DNA from: Candidatus Gerdarchaeota archaeon | GTDB lineage: Archaea > Asgardarchaeota > Heimdallarchaeia > JABLTI01 | DNA length: 22,845 nucleotides | Assembly (NCBI GenBank): GCA_016840905.1 | Contig: JAEORM010000193.1 | Span: forward strand, 1-22,845 | Direction of reading: 5' to 3' | Part shown: positions 6,788 to 14,332 of the stretch, piece after piece | How the letters are laid out: each line of letters starts with the position of its first letter | How positions within the stretch are numbered: position 1 is the first letter of the stretch | The notes under the pieces: generated by a model | What the model was told of the DNA's origin: nothing | Seen by the model: only the letters and a program-made list of their open reading frames with translations | Database searches by the model: none | Translations under genes and position numbers: made by a program

Positions 6788-6863
6788 GTTGTAAGTTAAG
6801 AAAAGATTAAAATTCCATCGTTGAAAACATAAAATTGTTTAATATAGGAGTTTCCTGAAACTA

Positions 6864-7775
6864 ATGACTATTAGAATAGCCTGGGGATTAACAGGCGCTG
6901 GCTGTTGGTTGCCAGAAAGCTATGAAATTTTGGGTCGTCTCTTAAGGAATCCAAAAATCGAACTTGATTTATTTTATAGTGAAGCTGGTAGAGAAGTTTC
7001 ACAGTGTTATGGTGTATTTAATACTCCAGTTCCGCAAAAAAGTCCATTCATTGATAGAGGTCGTGAAATCCCCAATTTTAATCAAGACATATTTAAAACT
7101 AATTTTGTTAAAAAATACCAATGGTTGGGTGTTAATGAAAAGGATACCTCAATAACTGAATATTTCGAAAATATCGATCAAAGAAGCAAAGATGAAGATG
7201 AGGACGAGGATTTTGATTTTGATGAAATATTTAATGATGTTATCTTTGAAATAGATGAAGGAGCTAGTTATCCATCTAGTGCAACAGCTTCAATTGGTAA
7301 ATACGATTATGTTGTAATTAGTCCCGCTACAGGGAATACCATAGCTAAATTAGTTGCTGGAATTGCTGATAATTTGATCACTAATTTAGCCATCATGGCT
7401 AACAAAAGTAGAAAAACTCAGGTGTTAATTACTCCTACTGATTTCAAAGTTGGTGAAGTAAAAAGCTATTTACCTATACTCTTACATCCTGATACGTGTA
7501 GAAAATGTGCTGAATGCTCTGCTCTTTGGGCATGCAAACCTGGAGCTATCAGGAGGAAAAGGGGAAAAGTAAAATTAAATCGTTTAAAATGCATTGGTTG
7601 TTTGGATTGTGTAAAATTCTGTCGATATACAGTGATAACCTTCCTTGAAGAAACCACCATTACAGTTCAAGAACGTGAAGCTAATGCAGTTGCTAATTTA
7701 GCGAAACAAGATGGCTATAAACTCTTTCCTACTCCTGAAGAGCTTTATGAACATTTGATGAATAACGTTAAGTAA
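6864..7775 (+). CDS. Iron-sulfur flavoprotein, dihydromethanopterin reductase (DmrX/AfpA)-like
   Basis: A 303-residue FMN-type flavoprotein fused to a two-cluster ferredoxin. The flavodoxin-like part contains the family signature SPATGNT (153-159) followed by AGIADN; the C-terminal part has eight cysteines: C212, C215, C218, C224 (x2-x2-x5) and C243, C246, C249, C253 (x2-x2-x3), for two [4Fe-4S] clusters. Archaeal relatives include AfpA, which accepts electrons from ferredoxin, and the iron-sulfur flavoprotein DmrX of methanogens, which reduces dihydromethanopterin to tetrahydromethanopterin. The following dihydropteroate-synthase-related gene makes the pterin role the best reading. Odd: an acidic insertion DEDEDEDFDFDE around 110-121 interrupts the flavin domain before SPATGNT. 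No strong Shine-Dalgarno precedes the ATG. Confidence 0.85.
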   Translation: MTIRIAWGLTGAGCWLPESYEILGRLLRNPKIELDLFYSEAGREVSQCYGVFNTPVPQKSPFIDRGREIPNFNQDIFKTNFVKKYQWLGVNEKDTSITEYFENIDQRSKDEDEDEDFDFDEIFNDVIFEIDEGASYPSSATASIGKYDYVVISPATGNTIAKLVAGIADNLITNLAIMANKSRKTQVLITPTDFKVGEVKSYLPILLHPDTCRKCAECSALWACKPGAIRRKRGKVKLNRLKCIGCLDCVKFCRYTVITFLEETTITVQEREANAVANLAKQDGYKLFPTPEELYEHLMNNVK

Positions 7776-7848
7776 AGTTTTTACAAAAAGAAAACATTTG
7801 ATTTCATAAGGCAATTTTATATTTATTTCTAGCTGAGCGTGTTATTTT

Positions 7849-9465
7849 ATGAAAGAAGCTTACAATACTGAAAAAAAGAATATATTATTAATAACTGGTC
7901 ATTCTGCAGAAAATTTAGTTAGAAAATATGCCCCTAAAAATACAGCTATTTTAGTGATGCCGGTAGATGTTGCCGCTTTTATCACTAAAAGTATTATTCT
8001 AGAAAATATCTCTAAAGAAACAGCTAAAAAATATGATTTAATAATGGTACCTGGTTTAGTGCAGGATGATTTATCCGAGTTGGAAGAAATACTTGGTGTT
8101 CCAGTTGTAAAAGGACCAAAATATGCTAGTGATATAAAAATCGCTCTAACGGAAATAGATCCATTTTCATTATCAGCAAGTCAATCAGCAGATAAGTTTC
8201 TCAAAAAACAAAAATTAGCAATATCTGAAAAAATACTTTCTGAGGGTTTTTCCAAACAAATTGATGTAGATAATGAATTTTCTATTGGACGTAAAAAGAA
8301 ATTTCCTGTAGGATTGTCAAGACCACCTCTAGTTATGGCAGAAATAGTTGACGCAACAAAATTATCTAGGGAAGAAATTCTTGCACGAGCTAATTATTAT
8401 TTGGATAATGGTGCTGATATACTAGATATTGGTGCTGTTGCCAATTATCCTGATCCTGATCAAATAAAGAAAATCTTTCATTATTTACAATCTTTACAAG
8501 AGAAAGAAAACTTCGCAATAAGTATTGATACACTAAATGTTGAGGAAATTCGTTCTGCTATAAAATCAAATGTTGATCTTATATTAAGTATTGACCATAG
8601 CAATGTGGATCAACTTAAGGAAGAAATCCCTCGAGATATTGGTATAGTCTATGTTCCTACAAATGTAAAGAAAGGAATTTTGCCAAATAAAACAAAGGAA
8701 AGAGTAAATTCGCTTTTAAAATTAAAAACTACGTTATTGGATGCTGGTTTATCCAAATTGATTGCTGATCCTATAATTGAAATGCCAATTTATCCTGGAT
8801 TTACACAGTCTTTGTCACATTATATTGAATATCGTAAAGCTGATCCTCAAACACCAATGATGACTTGTATTGGTAATGTTACCGAATTTATTGCTGCAGA
8901 TCCAATAGGTATAAACGCTCTTTTCGGTTGTATGGCTGTTGAACTAGGTATTCAACTTTTGCTGGTTACAGATGTTAGTGTTAAATGTCGAGGGGGAATC
9001 AAAGAAATAGTTGCTGCAAGAAATATCGCTTTTGTGGCACAACAAACCCATAAACCGCCAAAGGATCAAGGAATTAATTTACTAATGGCTAAAAGTAGAA
9101 CTGCTGTCGATTTAGATATTATTCAATTAACTGATATTGAAACATTGGAATTAGAGCAAGTTGATAAGGATTTATTATATAATCTAAATTATGAGTTTGA
9201 TCCTAAAGGTAGTTTTACTATTTGGACGGATTATCATAAACAGAAAATTTACGTTTCTCATCTAGCTTACAAATCAAATAAAGCTGATTTATTAATGATA
9301 TCATCAAAAGCCAAACCAATTTTTGATGAAATTATAAAGAGAAATTTAATTTCAAACATAGGTCATGCTTACTATATGGGACGAGAACTTGAACGAGCTG
9401 AAATCTGCTTATATTTAGGTAAAACATATGTCCAAAATGAACAATCGTTTAGAGATAGCCAATAA
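7849..9465 (+). CDS. Dihydropteroate-synthase-related protein (DUF6513 plus DHPS-like barrel)
   Basis: A 538-residue archaeal protein of the TIGR00284-like dihydropteroate-synthase-related group. Residues ~1-155 match the N-terminal Rossmann-like domain found in this group (NILLITGHSA, then DLIMVPGLV); ~160-420 form a DHPS-like TIM barrel with AEIVDAT (164-170), GADILDIGAVANYPDP (188-203) in place of the DHPS GADIIDIGGESTRPG, and a SIDT strand; the last ~110 residues are a C-terminal extension. The STRPG loop of true DHPS is altered, so classical p-aminobenzoate condensation is not assured. In archaea the group tracks with tetrahydromethanopterin biosynthesis, and the preceding DmrX-like gene (73-base gap) supports that. 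The exact reaction is unknown. The ATG at 7849 has no clear Shine-Dalgarno. Confidence 0.85.
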   Translation: MKEAYNTEKKNILLITGHSAENLVRKYAPKNTAILVMPVDVAAFITKSIILENISKETAKKYDLIMVPGLVQDDLSELEEILGVPVVKGPKYASDIKIALTEIDPFSLSASQSADKFLKKQKLAISEKILSEGFSKQIDVDNEFSIGRKKKFPVGLSRPPLVMAEIVDATKLSREEILARANYYLDNGADILDIGAVANYPDPDQIKKIFHYLQSLQEKENFAISIDTLNVEEIRSAIKSNVDLILSIDHSNVDQLKEEIPRDIGIVYVPTNVKKGILPNKTKERVNSLLKLKTTLLDAGLSKLIADPIIEMPIYPGFTQSLSHYIEYRKADPQTPMMTCIGNVTEFIAADPIGINALFGCMAVELGIQLLLVTDVSVKCRGGIKEIVAARNIAFVAQQTHKPPKDQGINLLMAKSRTAVDLDIIQLTDIETLELEQVDKDLLYNLNYEFDPKGSFTIWTDYHKQKIYVSHLAYKSNKADLLMISSKAKPIFDEIIKRNLISNIGHAYYMGRELERAEICLYLGKTYVQNEQSFRDSQ

Positions 9466-9482
9466 CTTACTGCAATCTACTA

Positions 9483-9495
9483 TTTTTTTTATTTT
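9483..9495 (+). terminator. T-tract terminator after the DHPS-related gene
   Basis: Eight T residues then ATTTT begin 17 bases after the stop codon. Archaeal RNA polymerase can end at such T-runs without a hairpin. This would separate the pterin pair from the gcv genes. Confidence 0.4.
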
Positions 9496-9596
9496 CAGAA
9501 ACATTTGTTTAATATGAATAAGGTAAAGTTTTAAGAGAATAAAATAAATGAAATATGGATAAATTCTTAATATCATAAAAAAAAAGAAACGAAGAG

Positions 9597-9609
9597 AATC
9601 TACTAGATT
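9597..9609. repeat. Small palindrome AATCT-ACT-AGATT ahead of gcvH
   Basis: A perfect 5-bp inverted repeat with a 3-base centre, just upstream of the gcvH ribosome-binding site (GAGG, 9617-9620). It could be an operator near the transcription start; short enough to be chance. No glycine riboswitch-like structure was recognised in this leader. Confidence 0.25.
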
Positions 9610-9628
9610 GATATTAGAGGTTGATGTC

Positions 9629-10018
9629 ATGAATATTGATAAAAACGCAAAATATATGAAATCCCATGAATGGGCAAAGAAAGAAGGCGACTTATTTGTA
9701 ATTGGTATAACTGATTACGCTCAAAGCTTATTGAAAGATATCGTTTATGTTGAACTTCCTACCGAAGGCACAACTTTCCAAAAAGGTGATAAAGCAGCTG
9801 ATATCGAATCAGTAAAAGCAGTCGAAGAATTAAAATCACCATTAACAGGGGAAGTAGTAGAAGTTAATACTATTTTAGAAGATTCAGCAGAATCAATAAA
9901 TGAAGATCCTTATGGCAAGGGTTGGTTTATTAAAATTAAACCAGCTAATCCAGCTGAATTTGATGAGATGCTAACTCCTGAAGCATATGAAAAATATCTA
10001 GGAACTATTGAACATTAG
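9629..10018 (+). CDS. gcvH: Glycine cleavage system H protein
   Basis: The lipoyl carrier protein of glycine cleavage, shuttling the aminomethyl group from the P-protein to the T-protein. It has the characteristic lipoylation motif IESVKAVEEL with K63 as the lipoylated lysine, plus the N-terminal HEWAKKEG and the later NEDPYGKGW-type segment. The length of 129 residues is normal. The start is set at the ATG 9629, preceded by GAGG (9617-9620) at proper spacing; an in-frame TTG at 9608 would add seven residues and put the ribosome-binding site inside the gene. gcvPA follows after 23 bases, so gcvH, gcvPA and gcvPB form an operon. Confidence 0.96.
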   Translation: MNIDKNAKYMKSHEWAKKEGDLFVIGITDYAQSLLKDIVYVELPTEGTTFQKGDKAADIESVKAVEELKSPLTGEVVEVNTILEDSAESINEDPYGKGWFIKIKPANPAEFDEMLTPEAYEKYLGTIEH

Positions 10019-10041
10019 GATAACGGAGAACTGATCTTTTC

Positions 10042-11424
10042 ATGCCTAATACTACGGAAGGATCAGCAAAGGATATTCAAAAGGATATGGAAACATATTT
10101 GGAAATCAACAATGTAGATGATCTATTTGCTGATATACCAGATTCCATCCGTTTGAAGAAACCTCTAAAAATAGCTGGACCTTTATCTGAAAGAGATTTA
10201 TCACTCTATATTGACGAAATTCTTTCCATGAATAAACCTGTAATTTCTTTTCTTGGTGGTGGAGCACAAAATCACTATATTCCAGCACTTGTTCAAGAAG
10301 TGACAACAAAACCTGAATTACTAAATGCTTATACTCCTTATCAACCTGAAGTAGCACAAGGAATGTTACAAGGGTTATTTGAGTATCAAAGTTTGATTAA
10401 TGAACTCACTGGAATGAATGTAACAAATGCTAGTATGTATGATTGGGCAACTTCTATCGCTGAAGCATTGCTTATGTCTGTAAGACTTTCCAATAAAAGA
10501 AAAAAGGTTTTAATTACTGCAAGTATTCATCCTGATAGACTTGCTGTTGTTGAAAATTATTTAAGCGGACCAAAAATCACTTATGAATTAGTTGAATTTG
10601 ATGCTAAAACTGGTGAATTGAATCTTGCTGATCTCAAAGAGAAACTTACTGAAGAAGTAGCAGCTTTGTATTTTGAGAATCCTAACAGTTTTGGAATAAT
10701 TGAAAGTCAAGCTGAAGAAATTACAAAATTACTTCATGCAGTAAATGCTCTTGCAATTGTTGGGGTAGATCCTATTTCATTAGGTATACTAAAAGCACCA
10801 GCAGATTATGGTGTAGACATTGTCGTGGGTGAAGGACAAGGTTTAGGAAATAGTTTATCATTTGGTGGTCCTCATTTTGGATTCTTTTCAATCAAATATG
10901 ACAGAAAAATGATCCGTCAAATGCCCGGTAGACTTGTTGGTTTAACTAAAACTTACGATGGGAATCAAAGAGCATTTGTATTAACTTTATCAACACGAGA
11001 GCAACATATCAGAAGACAAGATGCAACAAGTAATATTTGTTCAAACCAATCAATCCTTGCTTATGGTGCAGGTGTGTATTTATCATTACTTGGACCTGAT
11101 GGTTTGAAGGAAACAGCTGAGTATTGTTTACAAGCAGCTCATTATTTAGCATCTGAAATTAATAATCTCGCACATTTTGAAGCACCTATATTTACTGGTT
11201 CTTATTATAATGAATTTGTTGTTCGAGTAACAAAAGGAACAATGGCTGATGTTGAAAGTAAATTGATTGATCATGGATTGGTGGGTGGATATACTCTCGA
11301 GAAGTGCCATCCAGAATTAGGTCAAGCAGCAATATTTTGTGTAACAGAAATGCATACAATTGATGCTTTAAACAAATTACTTTCCATTTTGAAGGATATA
11401 GACAAAGAGCTTGGAGGAAAATAA
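10042..11424 (+). CDS. gcvPA: Glycine dehydrogenase (decarboxylating) subunit 1
   Basis: The alpha subunit of the two-subunit P-protein, with a PLP-dependent aminotransferase-like fold but not carrying the PLP lysine. With GcvPB it decarboxylates glycine and loads the aminomethyl group onto GcvH. Recognisable family blocks include FLGGGAQNHYIPALV, TPYQPEVAQG, and the EGQGLGNSLSFGGPHFG region with MPGRLVG soon after. At 460 residues it matches the usual ~440-450, with a slightly long N-terminus (first ~20 residues are charged and poorly conserved). The ATG at 10042 has GGAG at 10026-10029. Its stop is one base from the gcvPB ATG, indicating coupled translation. Confidence 0.96.
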   Translation: MPNTTEGSAKDIQKDMETYLEINNVDDLFADIPDSIRLKKPLKIAGPLSERDLSLYIDEILSMNKPVISFLGGGAQNHYIPALVQEVTTKPELLNAYTPYQPEVAQGMLQGLFEYQSLINELTGMNVTNASMYDWATSIAEALLMSVRLSNKRKKVLITASIHPDRLAVVENYLSGPKITYELVEFDAKTGELNLADLKEKLTEEVAALYFENPNSFGIIESQAEEITKLLHAVNALAIVGVDPISLGILKAPADYGVDIVVGEGQGLGNSLSFGGPHFGFFSIKYDRKMIRQMPGRLVGLTKTYDGNQRAFVLTLSTREQHIRRQDATSNICSNQSILAYGAGVYLSLLGPDGLKETAEYCLQAAHYLASEINNLAHFEAPIFTGSYYNEFVVRVTKGTMADVESKLIDHGLVGGYTLEKCHPELGQAAIFCVTEMHTIDALNKLLSILKDIDKELGGK

Positions 11425-11425
11425 A

Positions 11426-12967
11426 ATGACAAATAAAAAACAATTCAATCAAGCTTATTATCCAGAACCATTGGTCTTTGAATTAGAAGAAACCAAATAC
11501 CAAAAATATTCTGCTCCAAAATTACCTGAAGAAATTGTAAAGAAAATTAAAAATCCTGAAAAATTATTGCCTAAAACAATGGTAAGAACTGACCCACCAA
11601 AACTTCCCAAATTAGCAGAATTTCAATTAGCAAGACATTATCTTCATTTAGCTCAAATGAACTTCTCAGTGGACACTGGATTCTATCCACTTGGTAGTTG
11701 CACCATGAAATATAATCCAAAAATTAATGATTTTATCACTATGGATCGACGTGTTACAATGACTCATCCTTTCCAACCTGCAAGAACAGTTCAGGGAAAT
11801 ATCCGTATCCTTTATGAAATGGAACAAATACTCAATGAAGTAGCTGGTATGGAAAGAACAACACTTCAACCTTCAGCTGGAGCTCATGGAGAATTAACAG
11901 GTATTATGGTGATACGCGCATATCATTATGACCATGGACAAGGAGAACAAAGAACAGAAGTAATTGTTCCAGATAGTTCGCATGGAACAAATCCTGCAAC
12001 TGTCGCAATGGCTGGGTATAAAACCATCGTCATTAAATCCAAACCAAATGGATTAGTAGATTTAGAAGCATTAAAAGCTGCTGTTTCAGAAAAAACTGCT
12101 GCATTGATGTTAACTAATCCAAATACCTTAGGTTTATTTGAACAAGAGATTTGTGAAATAGCTAAAATTGTTCATGAAGTTGGTGGATTATTATATTATG
12201 ATGGAGCTAACTTTAATGCTATAATGGGTAAATGTCGACCTGGTGATATGGGTTTTGATGCAATCCATTTCAATCTTCATAAAACCTTTGCCACACCTCA
12301 TGGAGGTGGAGGTCCTGGAGCAGGTCCCGTTGGTGTTGTTAAAAAACTAGTTCCATACTTACCCAAACCACTACCTGAATTTGATAAGATTACTGATCAA
12401 TACTATTTAAATTTTGATTTGCCTAAATCTATTGGGAAAATTAAAGGCTTCTGGGGCAATTATGGTGTAGTTCTACGAGCCTTTGCTTATATCTTATCTT
12501 TAGGTCCCAATGGATTAAAAGAAGCATCAGAACAAGCAGTGCTTAATTCAAATTATTTGAAAAAGAAATTGCTAGAAATAGGTGGTTGGTCTTTACCATT
12601 TTCTCCTGAAACACCAAGAAAACATGAATTTGTTCTTGATGGTGAGCGATTAAAGGAAGAAACAGGAGTAAGCACAATGGATGTAGCAAAACGTTTGTTA
12701 GATCTTGGCTATCATGCTCCAACAGTTTATTTTCCACTAATTGTTCATGAAGCTTTAATGATAGAACCAACTGAAACTGAAAGCAAGAAAACGCTAGACA
12801 CTTTTGCTGATACTATGAAACAAATCCTACAAGAATGTCGGGAGGATCCTGAAATACTTCACAATGCCCCACAACATACATCAGTAACTCGAGTCGATGA
12901 AGTTACTGCTGCAAAAGAACCTATTTTATCATGGCAAATGTATAAGGAAAGGTTATCAGAAGAATAA
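11426..12967 (+). CDS. gcvPB: Glycine dehydrogenase (decarboxylating) subunit 2
   Basis: The beta, PLP-bearing subunit of the two-subunit glycine decarboxylase. The motif NLHKTFATPHGGGGPGAGP carries the PLP-binding lysine K286. Other family blocks seen are YPLGSCTMKYNPK near the N-terminus and DSSHGTNPATVAMAGY. At 513 residues it is of normal length. The start is ATG 11426, one base after the gcvPA stop, with GGAGG at 11413-11417; an in-frame TTG at 11411 overlaps that ribosome-binding site and is not the start. gcvT and lipoamide dehydrogenase are not present downstream, where the next gene is convergent. In archaea the C1 acceptor could be tetrahydrofolate or tetrahydromethanopterin; the upstream pterin genes favour the latter by inference. 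Confidence 0.96.
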   Translation: MTNKKQFNQAYYPEPLVFELEETKYQKYSAPKLPEEIVKKIKNPEKLLPKTMVRTDPPKLPKLAEFQLARHYLHLAQMNFSVDTGFYPLGSCTMKYNPKINDFITMDRRVTMTHPFQPARTVQGNIRILYEMEQILNEVAGMERTTLQPSAGAHGELTGIMVIRAYHYDHGQGEQRTEVIVPDSSHGTNPATVAMAGYKTIVIKSKPNGLVDLEALKAAVSEKTAALMLTNPNTLGLFEQEICEIAKIVHEVGGLLYYDGANFNAIMGKCRPGDMGFDAIHFNLHKTFATPHGGGGPGAGPVGVVKKLVPYLPKPLPEFDKITDQYYLNFDLPKSIGKIKGFWGNYGVVLRAFAYILSLGPNGLKEASEQAVLNSNYLKKKLLEIGGWSLPFSPETPRKHEFVLDGERLKEETGVSTMDVAKRLLDLGYHAPTVYFPLIVHEALMIEPTETESKKTLDTFADTMKQILQECREDPEILHNAPQHTSVTRVDEVTAAKEPILSWQMYKERLSEE

Positions 12968-12979
12968 CCCTCCCTATCC

Positions 12980-12987
12980 TTTTTTTT
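12980..12987 (+). terminator. T8 terminator of the gcv operon
   Basis: A pyrimidine-only run (CCCTCCCTATCC) leads into eight T residues immediately after gcvPB. There is no stable hairpin, consistent with archaeal T-tract termination. The run overlaps the last codon of the convergent NAD kinase gene. Confidence 0.5.
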
Positions 12988-14152
12988 ATTCCTCTATTCT
13001 CATAAGAATATCTTCATTGTAACTTGTTACAACTCGTATAAATCCTTGTAATTCTTTATCTAAAGTCAAATCTCCGGTATCAACTCTTAGCTTTTCAGTT
13101 CGTTCAAGTTTCGATACTGTAGCAATTAGGATGATGTTTTTTGTTCCAACCTTTCGTATAACTGCGGGAGAGAATTGTTGATTTCCACGACCAAAAATGA
13201 ATCCTTGATTACCAATTACTGTTACAATTATTTTTGCCTTGGGATATTTATCAAGCAATTCTAATATTTGTGATTCATTTAGATCCATAGCAATTATTTT
13301 TCTATTATAAATGGCATCGACACCAAGGAGGGTTTTCTCTAATTTCATTATATCTGCAACTGCTTTACAGGTTGATCCAGAACCAAGTAGGTATAAAGTA
13401 TCACGATCCATATCTTCTGAAATTCTCTGAGCAATATACAATTGATCCTGTCTTTCATCAAAGGTTGCTGGGGAAGCCATTTTTCCACCTTGAAATGCTG
13501 CTTTCAAATATGGAATGACAACCATACCTTTTAGTTCAGCACTTAGTCTTCCTGAACGAAAAGCTTCCTCATCAATATCCATAACGGCAGAATGAGTGAG
13601 ATTCAATTGACCTTCATTGAATTGCTTGAAAATCATACCAGCAATTTCAGGATTTAAAGCAAAACAAGCACTATGCATTTTCACGCCACTAGGAACAGCT
13701 AATAAGGGTATCTTGTCTTGGACAGCTTCATACATATCACAAGCGGTACCATCTCCACCAACAAAAACAATCAATTTAACTCCCTTATCAAGCATTAATT
13801 TTGCAGCCTTTTTAGTATCTTCTTTTGTAGTTCTTTTTTCTGTAAAAGTATCTAAAACTTCGTAATCGAAACCCATTTCAGAAAGATTATTCTCACCCAT
13901 TTCATTTTTATAACAGAGAAATTTGATTTCATCTTTAATATCGTTAATAGTTGCAAGAAAACGACGAGCTCTTTCATTTGAAATTAATTTACCTTCACCA
14001 CTTTCAATTTTAGCCCAAATTTGATTTGCATCATCACTCCCTTTAAGTCCTATGCGTCCACCCACACCAGCTATAGGATTTATTATCAATCCGTAAAGCG
14101 ATTTCATTGAATCCTTTAATTGTTTTGTAACTTTCAATTGAGTTGCTGTCAT
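12986..14152 (-). CDS. ATP-NAD kinase family protein (COG3199 type)
   Basis: Predicted NAD kinase-like protein of the archaeal/bacterial COG3199 group, using ATP or polyphosphate as phosphate donor. The N-terminus has LIINPIAGVGG (22-32), then the diagnostic GGDGT (132-136) and AVPSGVKMHS (152-161); the C-terminal domain has GSGST, perhaps a second nucleotide loop. At 388 residues it is of typical length for this group and longer than classical NadK. It would supply NADP+ in the cytoplasm, but some members may act on other substrates. Two starts are possible: ATG 14152 (behind AAGGAAAG) or ATG at codon 16 (14107), where the conserved sequence begins. It is convergent with gcvPB and divergent from the prolyl oligopeptidase. 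Confidence 0.88.
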   Translation of the reverse strand: MTATQLKVTKQLKDSMKSLYGLIINPIAGVGGRIGLKGSDDANQIWAKIESGEGKLISNERARRFLATINDIKDEIKFLCYKNEMGENNLSEMGFDYEVLDTFTEKRTTKEDTKKAAKLMLDKGVKLIVFVGGDGTACDMYEAVQDKIPLLAVPSGVKMHSACFALNPEIAGMIFKQFNEGQLNLTHSAVMDIDEEAFRSGRLSAELKGMVVIPYLKAAFQGGKMASPATFDERQDQLYIAQRISEDMDRDTLYLLGSGSTCKAVADIMKLEKTLLGVDAIYNRKIIAMDLNESQILELLDKYPKAKIIVTVIGNQGFIFGRGNQQFSPAVIRKVGTKNIILIATVSKLERTEKLRVDTGDLTLDKELQGFIRVVTSYNEDILMRIEE

Positions 14153-14176
14153 CTACGATTTCTTTCCTTTCAGTTT

Positions 14177-14295
14177 ATTTAGCGATAAATGTGAAATTGA
14201 TTATTTATTATATTACTTCATAATTTATCATTATTTATAAAAAATCTATTGACATTTTTTAGCAATTAGCTCGTCTGCTTTAATTTAGCGATAAA
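14177..14295. repeat. Two copies of ATTTAGCGATAAA in a divergent promoter region
   Basis: The 13-base sequence ATTTAGCGATAAA occurs at 14177-14189 and 14283-14295 in the same orientation. The first copy is about 25-35 bases ahead of the NAD kinase ATG (14152) and the second about 40 bases ahead of the peptidase ATG (14333). The second copy may also serve as the peptidase TATA region (GATAAAAAAAC). A shared regulator of the two divergent genes is an inference. Confidence 0.45.
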
Positions 14296-14332
14296 AAAAC
14301 TAATATCTCTACAATAAACTATCTTATTCAAA

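Larger units (their letters stand above)
6439..6863. other. 425-base AT-rich intergenic region
   Basis: No convincing gene is visible on either strand. It holds the minus-strand promoter of the zinc-finger gene, a strong AT-rich hairpin (6631-6660), a 12-base direct repeat ATTTTTATTAAA (6638-6649 and 6693-6704), an 8-bp inverted repeat TTTTGGTA/TACCAAAA (6683-6690 and 6718-6725), a TATA-like box (6732-6739), and a 13-base element shared with the uL11 leader (6757-6769). A small unrecognised RNA cannot be excluded. Confidence 0.6.

Noticed and set aside
9466..9628. Possible glycine riboswitch ahead of gcvH
   Set aside because: The leader is AT-rich with no GG-rich tandem aptamer-like structure; only a small palindrome is present.
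9415..9630. Minus-strand 71-codon open frame across the spacer before gcvH
   Set aside because: It overlaps the end of the DHPS-related gene and the gcvH start, is Phe/Ile/Leu-rich from AT-rich DNA, and lacks a ribosome-binding site.
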